In this document: positions 1-7,345 of the stretch, piece after piece | Layout: every line of letters starts with the position of its first letter | Numbering within the stretch: position 1 is the stretch's first letter | From: Dethiosulfovibrio russensis | GTDB taxonomy: Bacteria > Synergistota > Synergistia > Synergistales > Dethiosulfovibrionaceae | Direction of reading: 5' to 3' | DNA length: 64,000 bases | Assembly: GCF_021568855.1 (NCBI RefSeq) | Contig: NZ_JAKGUG010000005.1 | Coordinates: 62,001 to 126,000 of the forward strand | Position numbers and translations under genes: made by a program | Notes under the pieces: model-generated | Seen by the model: only the letters and a program-made list of their open reading frames with translations | Told to the model about the DNA's origin: nothing | Databases searched by the model: none

Positions 1-1515
1 GGAGAGGGCTCCCTTTACGAAAACTACGGCTCGGGGCAGGACAGAAAGCTGGTGGCCTGGGATACTCTCAGGATATTGAATCGCAAGCTGTTACTGGTTC
101 TGTCTACTCCTGAAGAGGACGTAGACGCCATAGTGCAGGAGGACAGGACACTGCGTTTTCTCCTGGGGCTCATGCTCCTCAGCTCTCTGTCTCTTTCGTT
201 TCTTTGGGTAGCCGACAGAAGACACCGGGCTAAGCTAAGGGAAAGCGAGGCAAGATACCAGACCATAATCGACGATCAGTTCGAGCTGGTTAGCCGTTTC
301 GACACGGACGGAAGGTTCTCCTTCGTCAACGACGCCTATTGCGGCTTTTTCGGATTTAAGAGAGAGGACGTACTGGGCAAACCTCTGGGATCGGTCAGGG
401 ACTCGAGATACGCCCGTATCTCTATGGAGTTGTTCAAGTCCATATCCACAGAGAACCCGTTCAACTTCAACGAGGAGAGAATATCCATGCCGGATGGTTC
501 GACGAGATATTTAAGCTGGTCGAACCGAGGGATCTTCGACGAAAAGGGGAAACTCGTCGAGATACAGGGCGTCGCCCGAGATATCACCGACAGAAAAGAG
601 GTCGAGTTGGCCCTCCAGGAGGAGACGTTACAGCTGGAAAACCTACACAGTATAGTGCAAAAGCTGACCTCCGCCGGAAGCAAGTCGGAATTGATACGTT
701 CTCTTATAGAATCCCTGACCGAGGAAATGGACTACCGAAGCGCCTTCGTGTCTCTGAGATCCGGAGACGACGAAGGATCGGAACTGTTCAGCAGCGGCGA
801 CAGAAAAAGACCTCACGTTAAGACCGAGGACCAGGCTGTGACCACTGAGCACCCCCTCGTCCTCCAGCGGGAAGATCGACTCACACAACTGTCCGTCCCT
901 GTGACCTTCAAGGGAAGAAAACTCGGCGTGCTTTCGGTCCTGTCGGTGGTAGAGCCTAAAGAAAGAGAGATCAAGAAGATCTCCATACTGTCGGACCATC
1001 TGGCGGGACTGCTCGTCCTGCTGGAGGTGATGGACAAGAGGACCAGAGAGGCACTGATAGACCCTCTGACCGATATATGGAATAGAAGGTACATACTCAA
1101 ACACCTGGAGAGCGAGAACAACCGGATAAAACGCTACGGAGAGAAGGCCAGCCTGGCAATAATAGACCTGGGAGAGTTCAAGCTGGTGAACGATCTTTAC
1201 GGCCATGAGGCCGGAGATGAGACCCTGAAGAAAATCGCTTCCGTCCTGAAGGAAAGCATAAGGATCTGCGACATGGTGGCCCGATACGGAGGGGACGAGT
1301 TCCTTGTGTACCTGCCGAACACGTCTCCCAAACAAGCGGAGGTAGTGCTATCCAGGGCCAGTCAGATGGTGGCGATACGTGACTTTCCCCATCCGGTAGC
1401 TCTCGATTACGGTATAGCGGGGTTCCCCGACGACGGAGAGACCATCGAGGAGATCATAAAGGTGGCGGACGACAGGATGTATGCCGCCAAGGCCAGGAGA
1501 AAACAAAAGATATAG
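1..1515 (+). CDS. PAS-GAF-GGDEF sensor diguanylate cyclase (5' truncated)
   Basis: The frame is open to the left edge, so the N-terminus lies outside the window; a GTG at 52 is not needed as a start. What remains is the end of a probable periplasmic sensor region, a membrane segment (LLGLMLLSSLSLSFLWVA), a PAS domain, a GAF-like domain and a C-terminal GGDEF domain. The active-site GGDEF is at 1288-1302, with an RICD inhibitory I-site exactly five residues upstream, so it should make cyclic di-GMP and be product-inhibited. The signal is unknown. The end of the gene is fixed by a strong terminator. Confidence 0.9.
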   Translation, partial: GEGSLYENYGSGQDRKLVAWDTLRILNRKLLLVLSTPEEDVDAIVQEDRTLRFLLGLMLLSSLSLSFLWVADRRHRAKLRESEARYQTIIDDQFELVSRFDTDGRFSFVNDAYCGFFGFKREDVLGKPLGSVRDSRYARISMELFKSISTENPFNFNEERISMPDGSTRYLSWSNRGIFDEKGKLVEIQGVARDITDRKEVELALQEETLQLENLHSIVQKLTSAGSKSELIRSLIESLTEEMDYRSAFVSLRSGDDEGSELFSSGDRKRPHVKTEDQAVTTEHPLVLQREDRLTQLSVPVTFKGRKLGVLSVLSVVEPKEREIKKISILSDHLAGLLVLLEVMDKRTREALIDPLTDIWNRRYILKHLESENNRIKRYGEKASLAIIDLGEFKLVNDLYGHEAGDETLKKIASVLKESIRICDMVARYGGDEFLVYLPNTSPKQAEVVLSRASQMVAIRDFPHPVALDYGIAGFPDDGETIEEIIKVADDRMYAAKARRKQKI

Positions 1516-1523
1516 ACGATAAA

Positions 1524-1554
1524 AGCGCTCGCCCCTTAGAGGCGAGCGCTTTTT
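1524..1554. terminator. Bidirectional terminator between convergent genes
   Basis: A 10-bp perfect stem (arms 1524-1533 and 1541-1550) with a 7-nt loop is followed by TTTTT on the plus strand and preceded by AAAA. It can end both the GGDEF gene and the convergent transglycosylase gene. Confidence 0.85.
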
Positions 1555-1562
1555 CGTACGTC

Positions 1563-3509
1563 TTACTTATCGATTTTTCCATAGAGCTGCCGGTAAACGA
1601 ATAGGTTTCCCATGACCTTCTTCACGTATCCTCTGGTCTCGGTGAAGGGTATCTCCTCCATCCACAGGTCCAGGGATCTGTCTCCGAAAGACTTGTTCCA
1701 TTTGTTGACGTTGCCGCTACCGGCGTTATAGGCCGCCAGCGACCACTCCAACCTTCTGTAGGAACGGAGCAACCTGGAGATATGGGCGGTACCGAGGGTT
1801 ACGTTATCCCTCACCGAGAACAGATCGTATGTTCCCATCTTGAGGGTATCCGCCTCCCACTTAGCAGTACGGGGCATCAGCTGCATAAGCCCGGAAGCCC
1901 CTACCCAGCTCACCGCAGAGGGGTTGAAAGCGCTCTCCTGCTTCATTATGGACCATATCATGGCGGGTTCCACCTGAAAACGGTTCGCCATCTCCTCCAC
2001 GACATCCCTGTAGGGCCTGGGATATAGGAATTTCGCCAGATCCCTGTAAACCCCGTCGGGCCCTACTGCATAGGACGCCAGCGAACGGGCGGCCCGAAAG
2101 GCCTCGTCCTCGTTGCCCATCCACGCCGCCAACCAGGCTCCGTTATACCTCTTCTGAGGATCTGAGCTACCGGAAAGACGCATCTTAGCGTGAATGACGA
2201 ACCCCCAACGCTCCAGCTCGGACTTCTCCCTCTTTAACTTTCCCGCTCCCGGAACCATCGATACGGGGTCGCCGGGAAAGGCGAGATAGGAATATATCGA
2301 CAACGGATAGTTTTCCGAGAGTGCCTTGAATGACTTAACCGCTTCGTCCGGACGATTCAGCCTCTCCAGACATCTGCCCTTCCAGTAAAGGTGCTCCGCC
2401 GGGGCCATTCCCTTGGAGCTCGACGCCTTCTCGAAAAAGGAGAGAGCCCCTTCGTAGTCCCCTTTGTCCCAACGAACCCAGGCCCTGTCCCACAGGATCG
2501 AGCTTGCCTCGGAGGATCGGGGGTAAAGCTTCAGGATCCTGTCCTCCTCGTCAGTCTTAGCCTCTCCGGAGAGGATCCCGGCGTAGGAGCTCTCCGCAGA
2601 CAGAGCCCTGTCTCCGGAGAGCTCTCTGGAGGCCCTGAAGAGGATCTTCTCCGCCTCCTCCATATGTCCTCTTTTGGCTATAAGGGCGATCCTCCTGCTG
2701 CCCCGAACAACGTAATCGCTGTCATCCATGAAGATCAACCTGGACAACAGAGGAAGGGCCTCTCCATAACGCTTCAGCCGATAGAGGGCCATGGACCTAT
2801 AGTAGAGGGCGCTCTGTGAGAAGGAACCGCTCAGGGGGACCTGAGCCAGATATTTCACCGCCTTGTCGTGATCCTCACGAAGATAGGCGGCGTATCCCAG
2901 ACGGTAAGACTTTTCCCGGGACGGAGGCGCCTTCTCGAAAAGCTTCAAGGCCCTGGAGTTGAGGGGCCTTATCCTGAGAGCCGCCGAGGCGTCCGAGAGA
3001 GAGGGATCGGGAAAATCCATCAGATCGTCCAGGGTCTTGGCCTTCAATGTAGAGTCGTCCGTGGCCGAGAGCATCCTTCGCATCCATTTACGTCTTTCCT
3101 CCTCGTTGCCGGTGAGCCTCGACAGGGCATAGCAGACGTAGTAGGTCAAATCCTCGGGCGGCGAGGACAGATAGAGGTCCAATGCCTCTCCGTAGGCGGC
3201 CTTCGGATCGCCGATCCTCTCCAGGGCCAACACCCTCAGCATCGACGCGTAGGGTCTGATCTCCTCAGGGTAACGGTCTCCCACCTCATCCATCAAAGCA
3301 AGCGAATCTTCCCAACGGCCCTTCGTCCAGAGACCGTTGGCCAACATAGACATCTCCCTGGGAGACAGGTCCTCCGACGTCACGGAGGCCAACTCGTCCC
3401 ATCGACGTTCCCAGAAAAGTCGTTCGACCTCCGAGGAGAACGACGGCGAGACCTCAAGCGAAAGCGACATAGCTAGACACAAAACCATGGAAAACATAAA
3501 TTTTTTCAT
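1563..3509 (-). CDS. slt: Soluble lytic murein transglycosylase (Slt family)
   Basis: About 648 residues: a signal peptide (MKKFMFSMVLCLAMSLSL), a long alpha-solenoid of TPR-like repeats, and a C-terminal SLT domain. The catalytic Glu lies in MKQESAFNPSAVSW, followed by GASGLMQLMPRTA and AAYNAGSGNV, the classic Slt70 motifs. It should cleave the MurNAc-GlcNAc bond of peptidoglycan in the periplasm, forming 1,6-anhydroMurNAc. The start at 3509 is preferred over 3545 because AGGAGG sits upstream of it and the protein then begins with a clean signal peptide. Confidence 0.93.
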   Translation of the reverse strand: MKKFMFSMVLCLAMSLSLEVSPSFSSEVERLFWERRWDELASVTSEDLSPREMSMLANGLWTKGRWEDSLALMDEVGDRYPEEIRPYASMLRVLALERIGDPKAAYGEALDLYLSSPPEDLTYYVCYALSRLTGNEEERRKWMRRMLSATDDSTLKAKTLDDLMDFPDPSLSDASAALRIRPLNSRALKLFEKAPPSREKSYRLGYAAYLREDHDKAVKYLAQVPLSGSFSQSALYYRSMALYRLKRYGEALPLLSRLIFMDDSDYVVRGSRRIALIAKRGHMEEAEKILFRASRELSGDRALSAESSYAGILSGEAKTDEEDRILKLYPRSSEASSILWDRAWVRWDKGDYEGALSFFEKASSSKGMAPAEHLYWKGRCLERLNRPDEAVKSFKALSENYPLSIYSYLAFPGDPVSMVPGAGKLKREKSELERWGFVIHAKMRLSGSSDPQKRYNGAWLAAWMGNEDEAFRAARSLASYAVGPDGVYRDLAKFLYPRPYRDVVEEMANRFQVEPAMIWSIMKQESAFNPSAVSWVGASGLMQLMPRTAKWEADTLKMGTYDLFSVRDNVTLGTAHISRLLRSYRRLEWSLAAYNAGSGNVNKWNKSFGDRSLDLWMEEIPFTETRGYVKKVMGNLFVYRQLYGKIDK

Positions 3510-3540
3510 GTAAAAACAGGCCTCCTTCCGATCATATAAC

Positions 3541-3579
3541 AGCATAACATGGCATACCTCACCTTCAAAGGGCTATAAT
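3541..3579. promoter_or_regulatory. Overlapping divergent promoters (slt and HD gene)
   Basis: On the minus strand TTGAAG (3563-3568) and TATGCT (3541-3546) are 16 nt apart and point to slt. On the plus strand TATAAT at 3574-3579 points to the HD gene; its -35 is weak. Assigned by eye only. Confidence 0.4.
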
Positions 3580-3613
3580 CTCTACTGTAGAATCGAGAAA
3601 AAGGAGGTTTACC

Positions 3614-4828
3614 ATGATAACCCGTTCCCTTATAGAGCTGATATTCTCAGCGGCCAGTATAGAGAGGTGGAACGACCATCCCAGACCGGTTCAGTTTACC
3701 GAGATGGCTAAACAGGCCCATAAGTTCGTCATAGCCTACGTCATAGGCCGCTACGAAGAGGACAGAGGCGCGGAGGTCGACTGGAACGCGATCATAGAGG
3801 GAGGAGTGTTCGAATACCTTCACAGGGTCGTGGTCACAGACATAAAACCTCCGGTCTTCCATCGATTGATGGCGAACGAGCCCCAGAGAAAAGACCTCAA
3901 TCGATGGGTCATGGACAGGCTTTATCCGCTTCTGTCACCTCTTCCGGGCGGAGTCGCAGACAGGTGTCGGACCTATTTCGACGAGGACGACCACAGAGTA
4001 GAGAAAAGATATCTCCAGGCCGCCCACTATCTGGCTACGAAATGGGAGTTCGAGTTCATATACGGCTGGAGCCGTCCCATATTTCACATCGAAAGGACCA
4101 AAGAGGAGATCGAAAGACAGGTAAAAGAACATATGGACATAGAGGGGGTCAGGCAGCTTATAATGAGCGATAGTCTCCCGGAGAGCGACAGGGGGTTGGC
4201 CGGATTCATCTCCCTGGTCGGCCAGCTCAGGTTCCAGAAAAGATGGGCTCAGACTCCAAGGATCCCTCAGACCTCGGTGTTAGGGCACCTTCTGTTCGTA
4301 GCCGTCCTGTCATGGCTGGTCGTGCTGGAGACGGGGGGATGTTTCAGAAGAAGATACAACGCCTTCTACGGAGGGCTATTCCACGATCTTCCCGAGATCC
4401 TGACCAGGGACATAATATCCCCGGTAAAGCGATCCGTGGAGGGGCTGGACCAGCTGATAAAGGAGCTTGAGATGGAGGCCATAGCCACCGACGTGCTCCC
4501 TCTACTTCCCGAATCGTGGCATCCCGAGATGCTGACCTTCGTGAAGGACGAATTCGAGAACCGTATATGGCCGAAAGGGCAGACGGCCCCGACGATATTG
4601 GACCGAGACATAGGGGAGGATCAGGACAGAGACGAGCTGAACCCCATAGACGGCAGGATAATCGAATCCTGCGACAAGCTGGCGGCCTTCATAGAGGCGT
4701 CCGAATCCGTAAGGCTAGGCATAAAATCCAACGAACTTTTCGAGGGCAAGAGAAGCATATATATGCGATACGCCCATAAATGCGTCAACGGCTACCCGGT
4801 AGGGGTACTGTTCGATTACTTCCGATAG
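3614..4828 (+). CDS. HD-domain phosphohydrolase with duplicated, degenerate N-terminal half
   Basis: The C-terminal half has a YfbR-like HD signature: GHLLFVAVLSW followed by GGLFHDLPEILTRDIISPVK, with the HD pair and later acidic residues. The N-terminal half repeats the pattern (ERWNDHPRP, AHKF, then GGVFEYLHRVVVTDIKPPVF) but has lost the His-Asp pair, so it looks like a non-catalytic duplicate. Likely a nucleotide or phosphomonoester hydrolase in the cytosol; the substrate is not deducible. Start ATG 3614 follows AAAGGAGG at the right distance. It is followed closely by the DUF502 gene. Confidence 0.8.
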   Translation: MITRSLIELIFSAASIERWNDHPRPVQFTEMAKQAHKFVIAYVIGRYEEDRGAEVDWNAIIEGGVFEYLHRVVVTDIKPPVFHRLMANEPQRKDLNRWVMDRLYPLLSPLPGGVADRCRTYFDEDDHRVEKRYLQAAHYLATKWEFEFIYGWSRPIFHIERTKEEIERQVKEHMDIEGVRQLIMSDSLPESDRGLAGFISLVGQLRFQKRWAQTPRIPQTSVLGHLLFVAVLSWLVVLETGGCFRRRYNAFYGGLFHDLPEILTRDIISPVKRSVEGLDQLIKELEMEAIATDVLPLLPESWHPEMLTFVKDEFENRIWPKGQTAPTILDRDIGEDQDRDELNPIDGRIIESCDKLAAFIEASESVRLGIKSNELFEGKRSIYMRYAHKCVNGYPVGVLFDYFR

Positions 4829-4849
4829 AAAAAGAAGGTGCGACCGCAG

Positions 4850-5461
4850 ATGACGGAAACGGAAAGACCGATGCAGGAAGAGGAAGAGAAAAAACCGTCC
4901 CTCCTGAAGAGATTCGGGAGAAACTTCGTCACAGGACTTCTGGTATTTCTGCCGCTGGCCATACTCATATTTATAGTAAGGCTCCTGGTGCAGACCTTGA
5001 CCACCGTCGCCAAGATACTCTTCGGCTTCACCGAATCGGTGGAGATGACCATGATCATGTTCGTATCCATAGTATTCGTGATAACCTACGCCGGGAGCAA
5101 GTTCGCCCGCAGAGAACGATGGACCCTGAACTCGCTGGAGAGAGCCATAGTGGCCATCCCTTTGGTCGGGTCTTGGTACGAGACCATAAAGGACCTGGTC
5201 GGATCCTTCACGGGGACAGGGAAGACCGACGCATATCTGGGGGTGGTGCGGATACCCATGGGCCCGGGGCATCTTCTGGGTTTCGTCACCAGAAGGGACG
5301 TGGAGCCGGACGGCAGAGTTATGCTCAGCATATTCATGCCCACGGCCCCCAACCCTACATCCGGAATAGTCATGTTCTTCTGCGAGGATGACATAACCTA
5401 CGTAAACATATCTCCGGAGCACGCCTTCAAGATCATCATCTCGCTGGGACTGAAGCGCTAG
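4850..5461 (+). CDS. DUF502 family membrane protein
   Basis: About 203 residues with two transmembrane segments near the N-terminus (GLLVFLPLAILIFIVRLLV and MIMFVSIVFVITYAG) and a soluble C-terminal part containing the DUF502 hallmark IFMPTAPNPTSG. The function of the family is unknown. ATG 4850 is chosen over GTG 4838 because AGAAGG (4833-4838) overlaps the latter. Its TAG stop overlaps the stop of the convergent cysK by the four bases CTAG. It is probably co-transcribed with the HD gene 21 nt upstream. Confidence 0.8.
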   Translation: MTETERPMQEEEEKKPSLLKRFGRNFVTGLLVFLPLAILIFIVRLLVQTLTTVAKILFGFTESVEMTMIMFVSIVFVITYAGSKFARRERWTLNSLERAIVAIPLVGSWYETIKDLVGSFTGTGKTDAYLGVVRIPMGPGHLLGFVTRRDVEPDGRVMLSIFMPTAPNPTSGIVMFFCEDDITYVNISPEHAFKIIISLGLKR

Positions 5462-6381
5462 GAGAACATCCCCGTGCTGAGATACTTTTCCCCTCTGTCG
5501 GGCAAAACCGTCACCACCAAACCTTCGGGGCCGATCTCCCTGGCCTTCACCACAGCGGCGTGGAGATTTGCCCCGGAGGATATTCCGCAGAGGAGACCCC
5601 ATCGAGAGACCAGCAGCCTGGCTCCATCCCTCGCCTCTTCGTCGTCTACTGCGACGATCTCGTCGATCAAATCGACGTCCAGGACCTTGGGAACGAAGCC
5701 GGCTCCGATGCCCTGGATGTCGTGAGAACCGGAACGGCCTCCGGACAGCACGGAGCTTCCCTTAGGCTCCACAGCGACCACCGAAAAAGAACGTCCTGCC
5801 CCTCTGAAGGCTTCGGCGATTCCGGTCAAGGTACCGCCGGTACCGACCCCCGCCACGAAGGCATCTATCCGCCTTCCCCAGAGATCACGGAGTATCTCCT
5901 GACCGGTGGTCACCCTATGGGCCCAGGGGTTCCCGGGATTGGAAAACTGGTCCATCGTCAAGGCTCCGGGGATCTCCGCTACCAGCTCCTCCGCCCTTCG
6001 GACGGCCCCCATCATACCCTCTCCTGCGGGAGTAAGGACGACCTCGGCTCCGTAAGCCTTCAGCAAAGACCTCCGCTCGACCGACATGGACTCGGGCATG
6101 GTCAGCATTACCTTGAGCCCCAGACCTCGACTCAACATGGCCAGAGCTATTCCGGTATTGCCCGAGGTGGGCTCCACCACGACGGTCCCATCGCAGAGTT
6201 CCCCTCGTTCCTCCGCCCGACGGAGCATCCCCCAGGCGGCCCTGTCCTTTATGGACCCTCCTACGCCGTTCCCCTCTATCTTCAGGGCTATCTCCGCACC
6301 GTCCTCGAAGGGACGCACCACGATCATAGGACTCTCCCCTATGGCCTTCGACTTGACCAGCTCGTCCACCTTATATCTCAT
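5458..6381 (-). CDS. cysK: Cysteine synthase (O-acetylserine sulfhydrylase)
   Basis: 307 residues, the usual length for CysK/CysM. The PLP lysine is K45 in GGSIKDRAA, the substrate loop PTSGNTG is at about 71-77, and the phosphate-binding GVGTGGT and GISSGA motifs follow. It condenses O-acetylserine and sulfide to cysteine. Its ATG shares one base with the cysE stop (TGATG), so the two are translationally coupled and form the complete two-step pathway from serine. A longer upstream in-frame extension through cysE is a shadow and is rejected. Confidence 0.95.
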   Translation of the reverse strand: MRYKVDELVKSKAIGESPMIVVRPFEDGAEIALKIEGNGVGGSIKDRAAWGMLRRAEERGELCDGTVVVEPTSGNTGIALAMLSRGLGLKVMLTMPESMSVERRSLLKAYGAEVVLTPAGEGMMGAVRRAEELVAEIPGALTMDQFSNPGNPWAHRVTTGQEILRDLWGRRIDAFVAGVGTGGTLTGIAEAFRGAGRSFSVVAVEPKGSSVLSGGRSGSHDIQGIGAGFVPKVLDVDLIDEIVAVDDEEARDGARLLVSRWGLLCGISSGANLHAAVVKAREIGPEGLVVTVLPDRGEKYLSTGMFS

Positions 6382-7022
6382 CACGCGACCTCCATGTTTT
6401 TTCCAATCCCGGCCATCGAGGCCTCCATGTCGGCTAGACGACGTTCCAACTCGGCCACCTTTACCGCAAGCCGAGGCTCTCCGTCCTTTATTCCTGCCGG
6501 CTCTCCAACTACCGTTACACCGTAGGGAACATCGTCCAACACCACGCTGCCCGCCCCTATACGGGCTCCGTCTCCTACCTTCACAGCTCCGAGGACCAGT
6601 GCTCCCGCACCTATGATTACTCCATTCCCGATCGACGGGTGTCTCTTTCCCTTCACGTTTCCTCTGCCGCCCAAGGTCACTCCATGATACAGGACCACGT
6701 CGTCGCCCACTTCGGCGGTCTCTCCCACCACGACCCCCATTCCGTGATCTATGAAGACCCTCCTGCCGAGGACGGCTCCGGGATGGATCTCCACTCCGGT
6801 GAACCATCGGGCAAGCTGACTTATTATCCTGGGAACCAGCGGAACTCTCCAAAGACCCATCCGATGGGTGACTCTATGAGCCCATATGGCGTGAATACCG
6901 GGATAGCATAGGAGCGCCTCCAAAACGCCTAGCCATCCGTCCGGAAGAGCCGGATCCTCTCTTTTGATTACCTCCACGTCCTCGATCAGACGACCGAAAA
7001 AACCCTTGTTTTCACTTTTCAT
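6381..7022 (-). CDS. cysE: Serine O-acetyltransferase
   Basis: 213 residues. The N-terminal helical part ([18 protein letters not shown]) and the left-handed beta-helix hexapeptide region ([18 protein letters not shown], then GVTLGG and [16 protein letters not shown]) are diagnostic of CysE. It acetylates serine with acetyl-CoA to give the CysK substrate. GGAGGT lies at the normal distance from ATG 7022. The gene is preceded by a roughly 280-nt leader with a promoter, a poly-Cys leader ORF and a terminator 50 nt before the start, so expression is probably controlled by attenuation on cysteine supply. Confidence 0.95.
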   Translation of the reverse strand: MKSENKGFFGRLIEDVEVIKREDPALPDGWLGVLEALLCYPGIHAIWAHRVTHRMGLWRVPLVPRIISQLARWFTGVEIHPGAVLGRRVFIDHGMGVVVGETAEVGDDVVLYHGVTLGGRGNVKGKRHPSIGNGVIIGAGALVLGAVKVGDGARIGAGSVVLDDVPYGVTVVGEPAGIKDGEPRLAVKVAELERRLADMEASMAGIGKNMEVA

Positions 7023-7071
7023 GGCTCAGACCTCCCGAAAAAGACAAAACCGTAGCGATCGAAGACGAAAC

Positions 7072-7105
7072 AAAAAAACGGAACCGCCCTTACAGGGCGA
7101 TCCCG
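7072..7105 (-). terminator. Attenuator terminator in the cysEK leader
   Basis: On the minus strand a continuous 12-bp stem (7079-7105, triloop GUA, two G-U pairs) is followed by seven U residues (7072-7078). It lies between the cysE promoter and the cysE start, so transcription must read through it to express cysEK. Confidence 0.85.
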
Positions 7106-7150
7106 TTGAGATCCCGTATTACCGGGTATATTCGTCAAGAGAGTTGTCGT

Positions 7151-7208
7151 ATCCGTCTCGCGGACCGCAACGGGCCAATATGCCCCGCAGTCCACGACTG
7201 CGGCGGAT
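7151..7208 (-). promoter_or_regulatory. Branched RNA structure in the cysEK leader
   Basis: AUCCG (7204-7208) can close with CGGAU (7151-7155) around an 8-bp hairpin CCGCAGUC/GACUGCGG (7185-7203), a GGGC/GCCC hairpin (7172-7185) and a 3-bp GCG/CGC hairpin (7160-7168). The structure begins at the stop codon of the leader ORF. The AUCCG arm could instead pair with either of two ACGGGAUC copies just before and inside the terminator. This was folded by eye, so alternatives are likely. Confidence 0.45.
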
Positions 7209-7270
7209 CAGTAGTTCATCCACCGACAACAACAGCTGAAAAAATTGAGAGCTTCTAGACGGACGTACAT
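7208..7270 (-). CDS. Cysteine-rich leader peptide of the cysEK operon
   Basis: A 20-codon ORF starts at ATG 7270, with GGGAG (7279-7283) 8 nt upstream. It encodes a peptide with the core FFSCCCRW: three consecutive TGT codons at 7226-7234, followed by six more codons including TGG (Trp) at 7220-7222 and then the stop. It lies between a good sigma-70 promoter and an intrinsic terminator upstream of cysE-cysK. By analogy with the trp/his attenuators and with poly-cysteine leader ORFs reported in actinobacteria, ribosome stalling on Cys codons when charged tRNA-Cys is scarce should favour read-through. The function is inferred; the ORF, ribosome site and terminator are seen directly. Confidence 0.75.
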   Translation of the reverse strand: MYVRLEALNFFSCCCRWMNY

Positions 7271-7307
7271 ATGACTATCTCCCTTCATCTGTCTTGATTA
7301 TCAGGCA

Positions 7308-7336
7308 AGATAACATAGACCGACCGATACAGTCAA
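7308..7336 (-). promoter_or_regulatory. Sigma-70 promoter of the cysEK operon
   Basis: TTGACT (7331-7336) and TTATCT (7308-7313) on the minus strand are separated by exactly 17 nt. Transcription would begin near 7300, just upstream of the leader ORF. Confidence 0.7.
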
Positions 7337-7345
7337 CCCCTTTTT

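Noticed and set aside
4715-5602. 295-codon minus-strand ORF across the HD/DUF502 junction
   Set aside because: Shadow of two real plus-strand genes with low-complexity composition.
7072-7105. AGGGCGGTTCCG in the cysEK leader as a T-box element
   Set aside because: It resembles AGGGTGGNACCGCG but lies in the 3' arm of the terminator; a T-box sequence precedes the terminator, and no stem I features were seen. The poly-Cys ORF explains the leader better.
7119-7223. 34-residue Arg-rich ORF on the minus strand in the cysEK leader
   Set aside because: GTG start without a ribosome site and out of frame with the convincing poly-Cys ORF; it covers the RNA structures.
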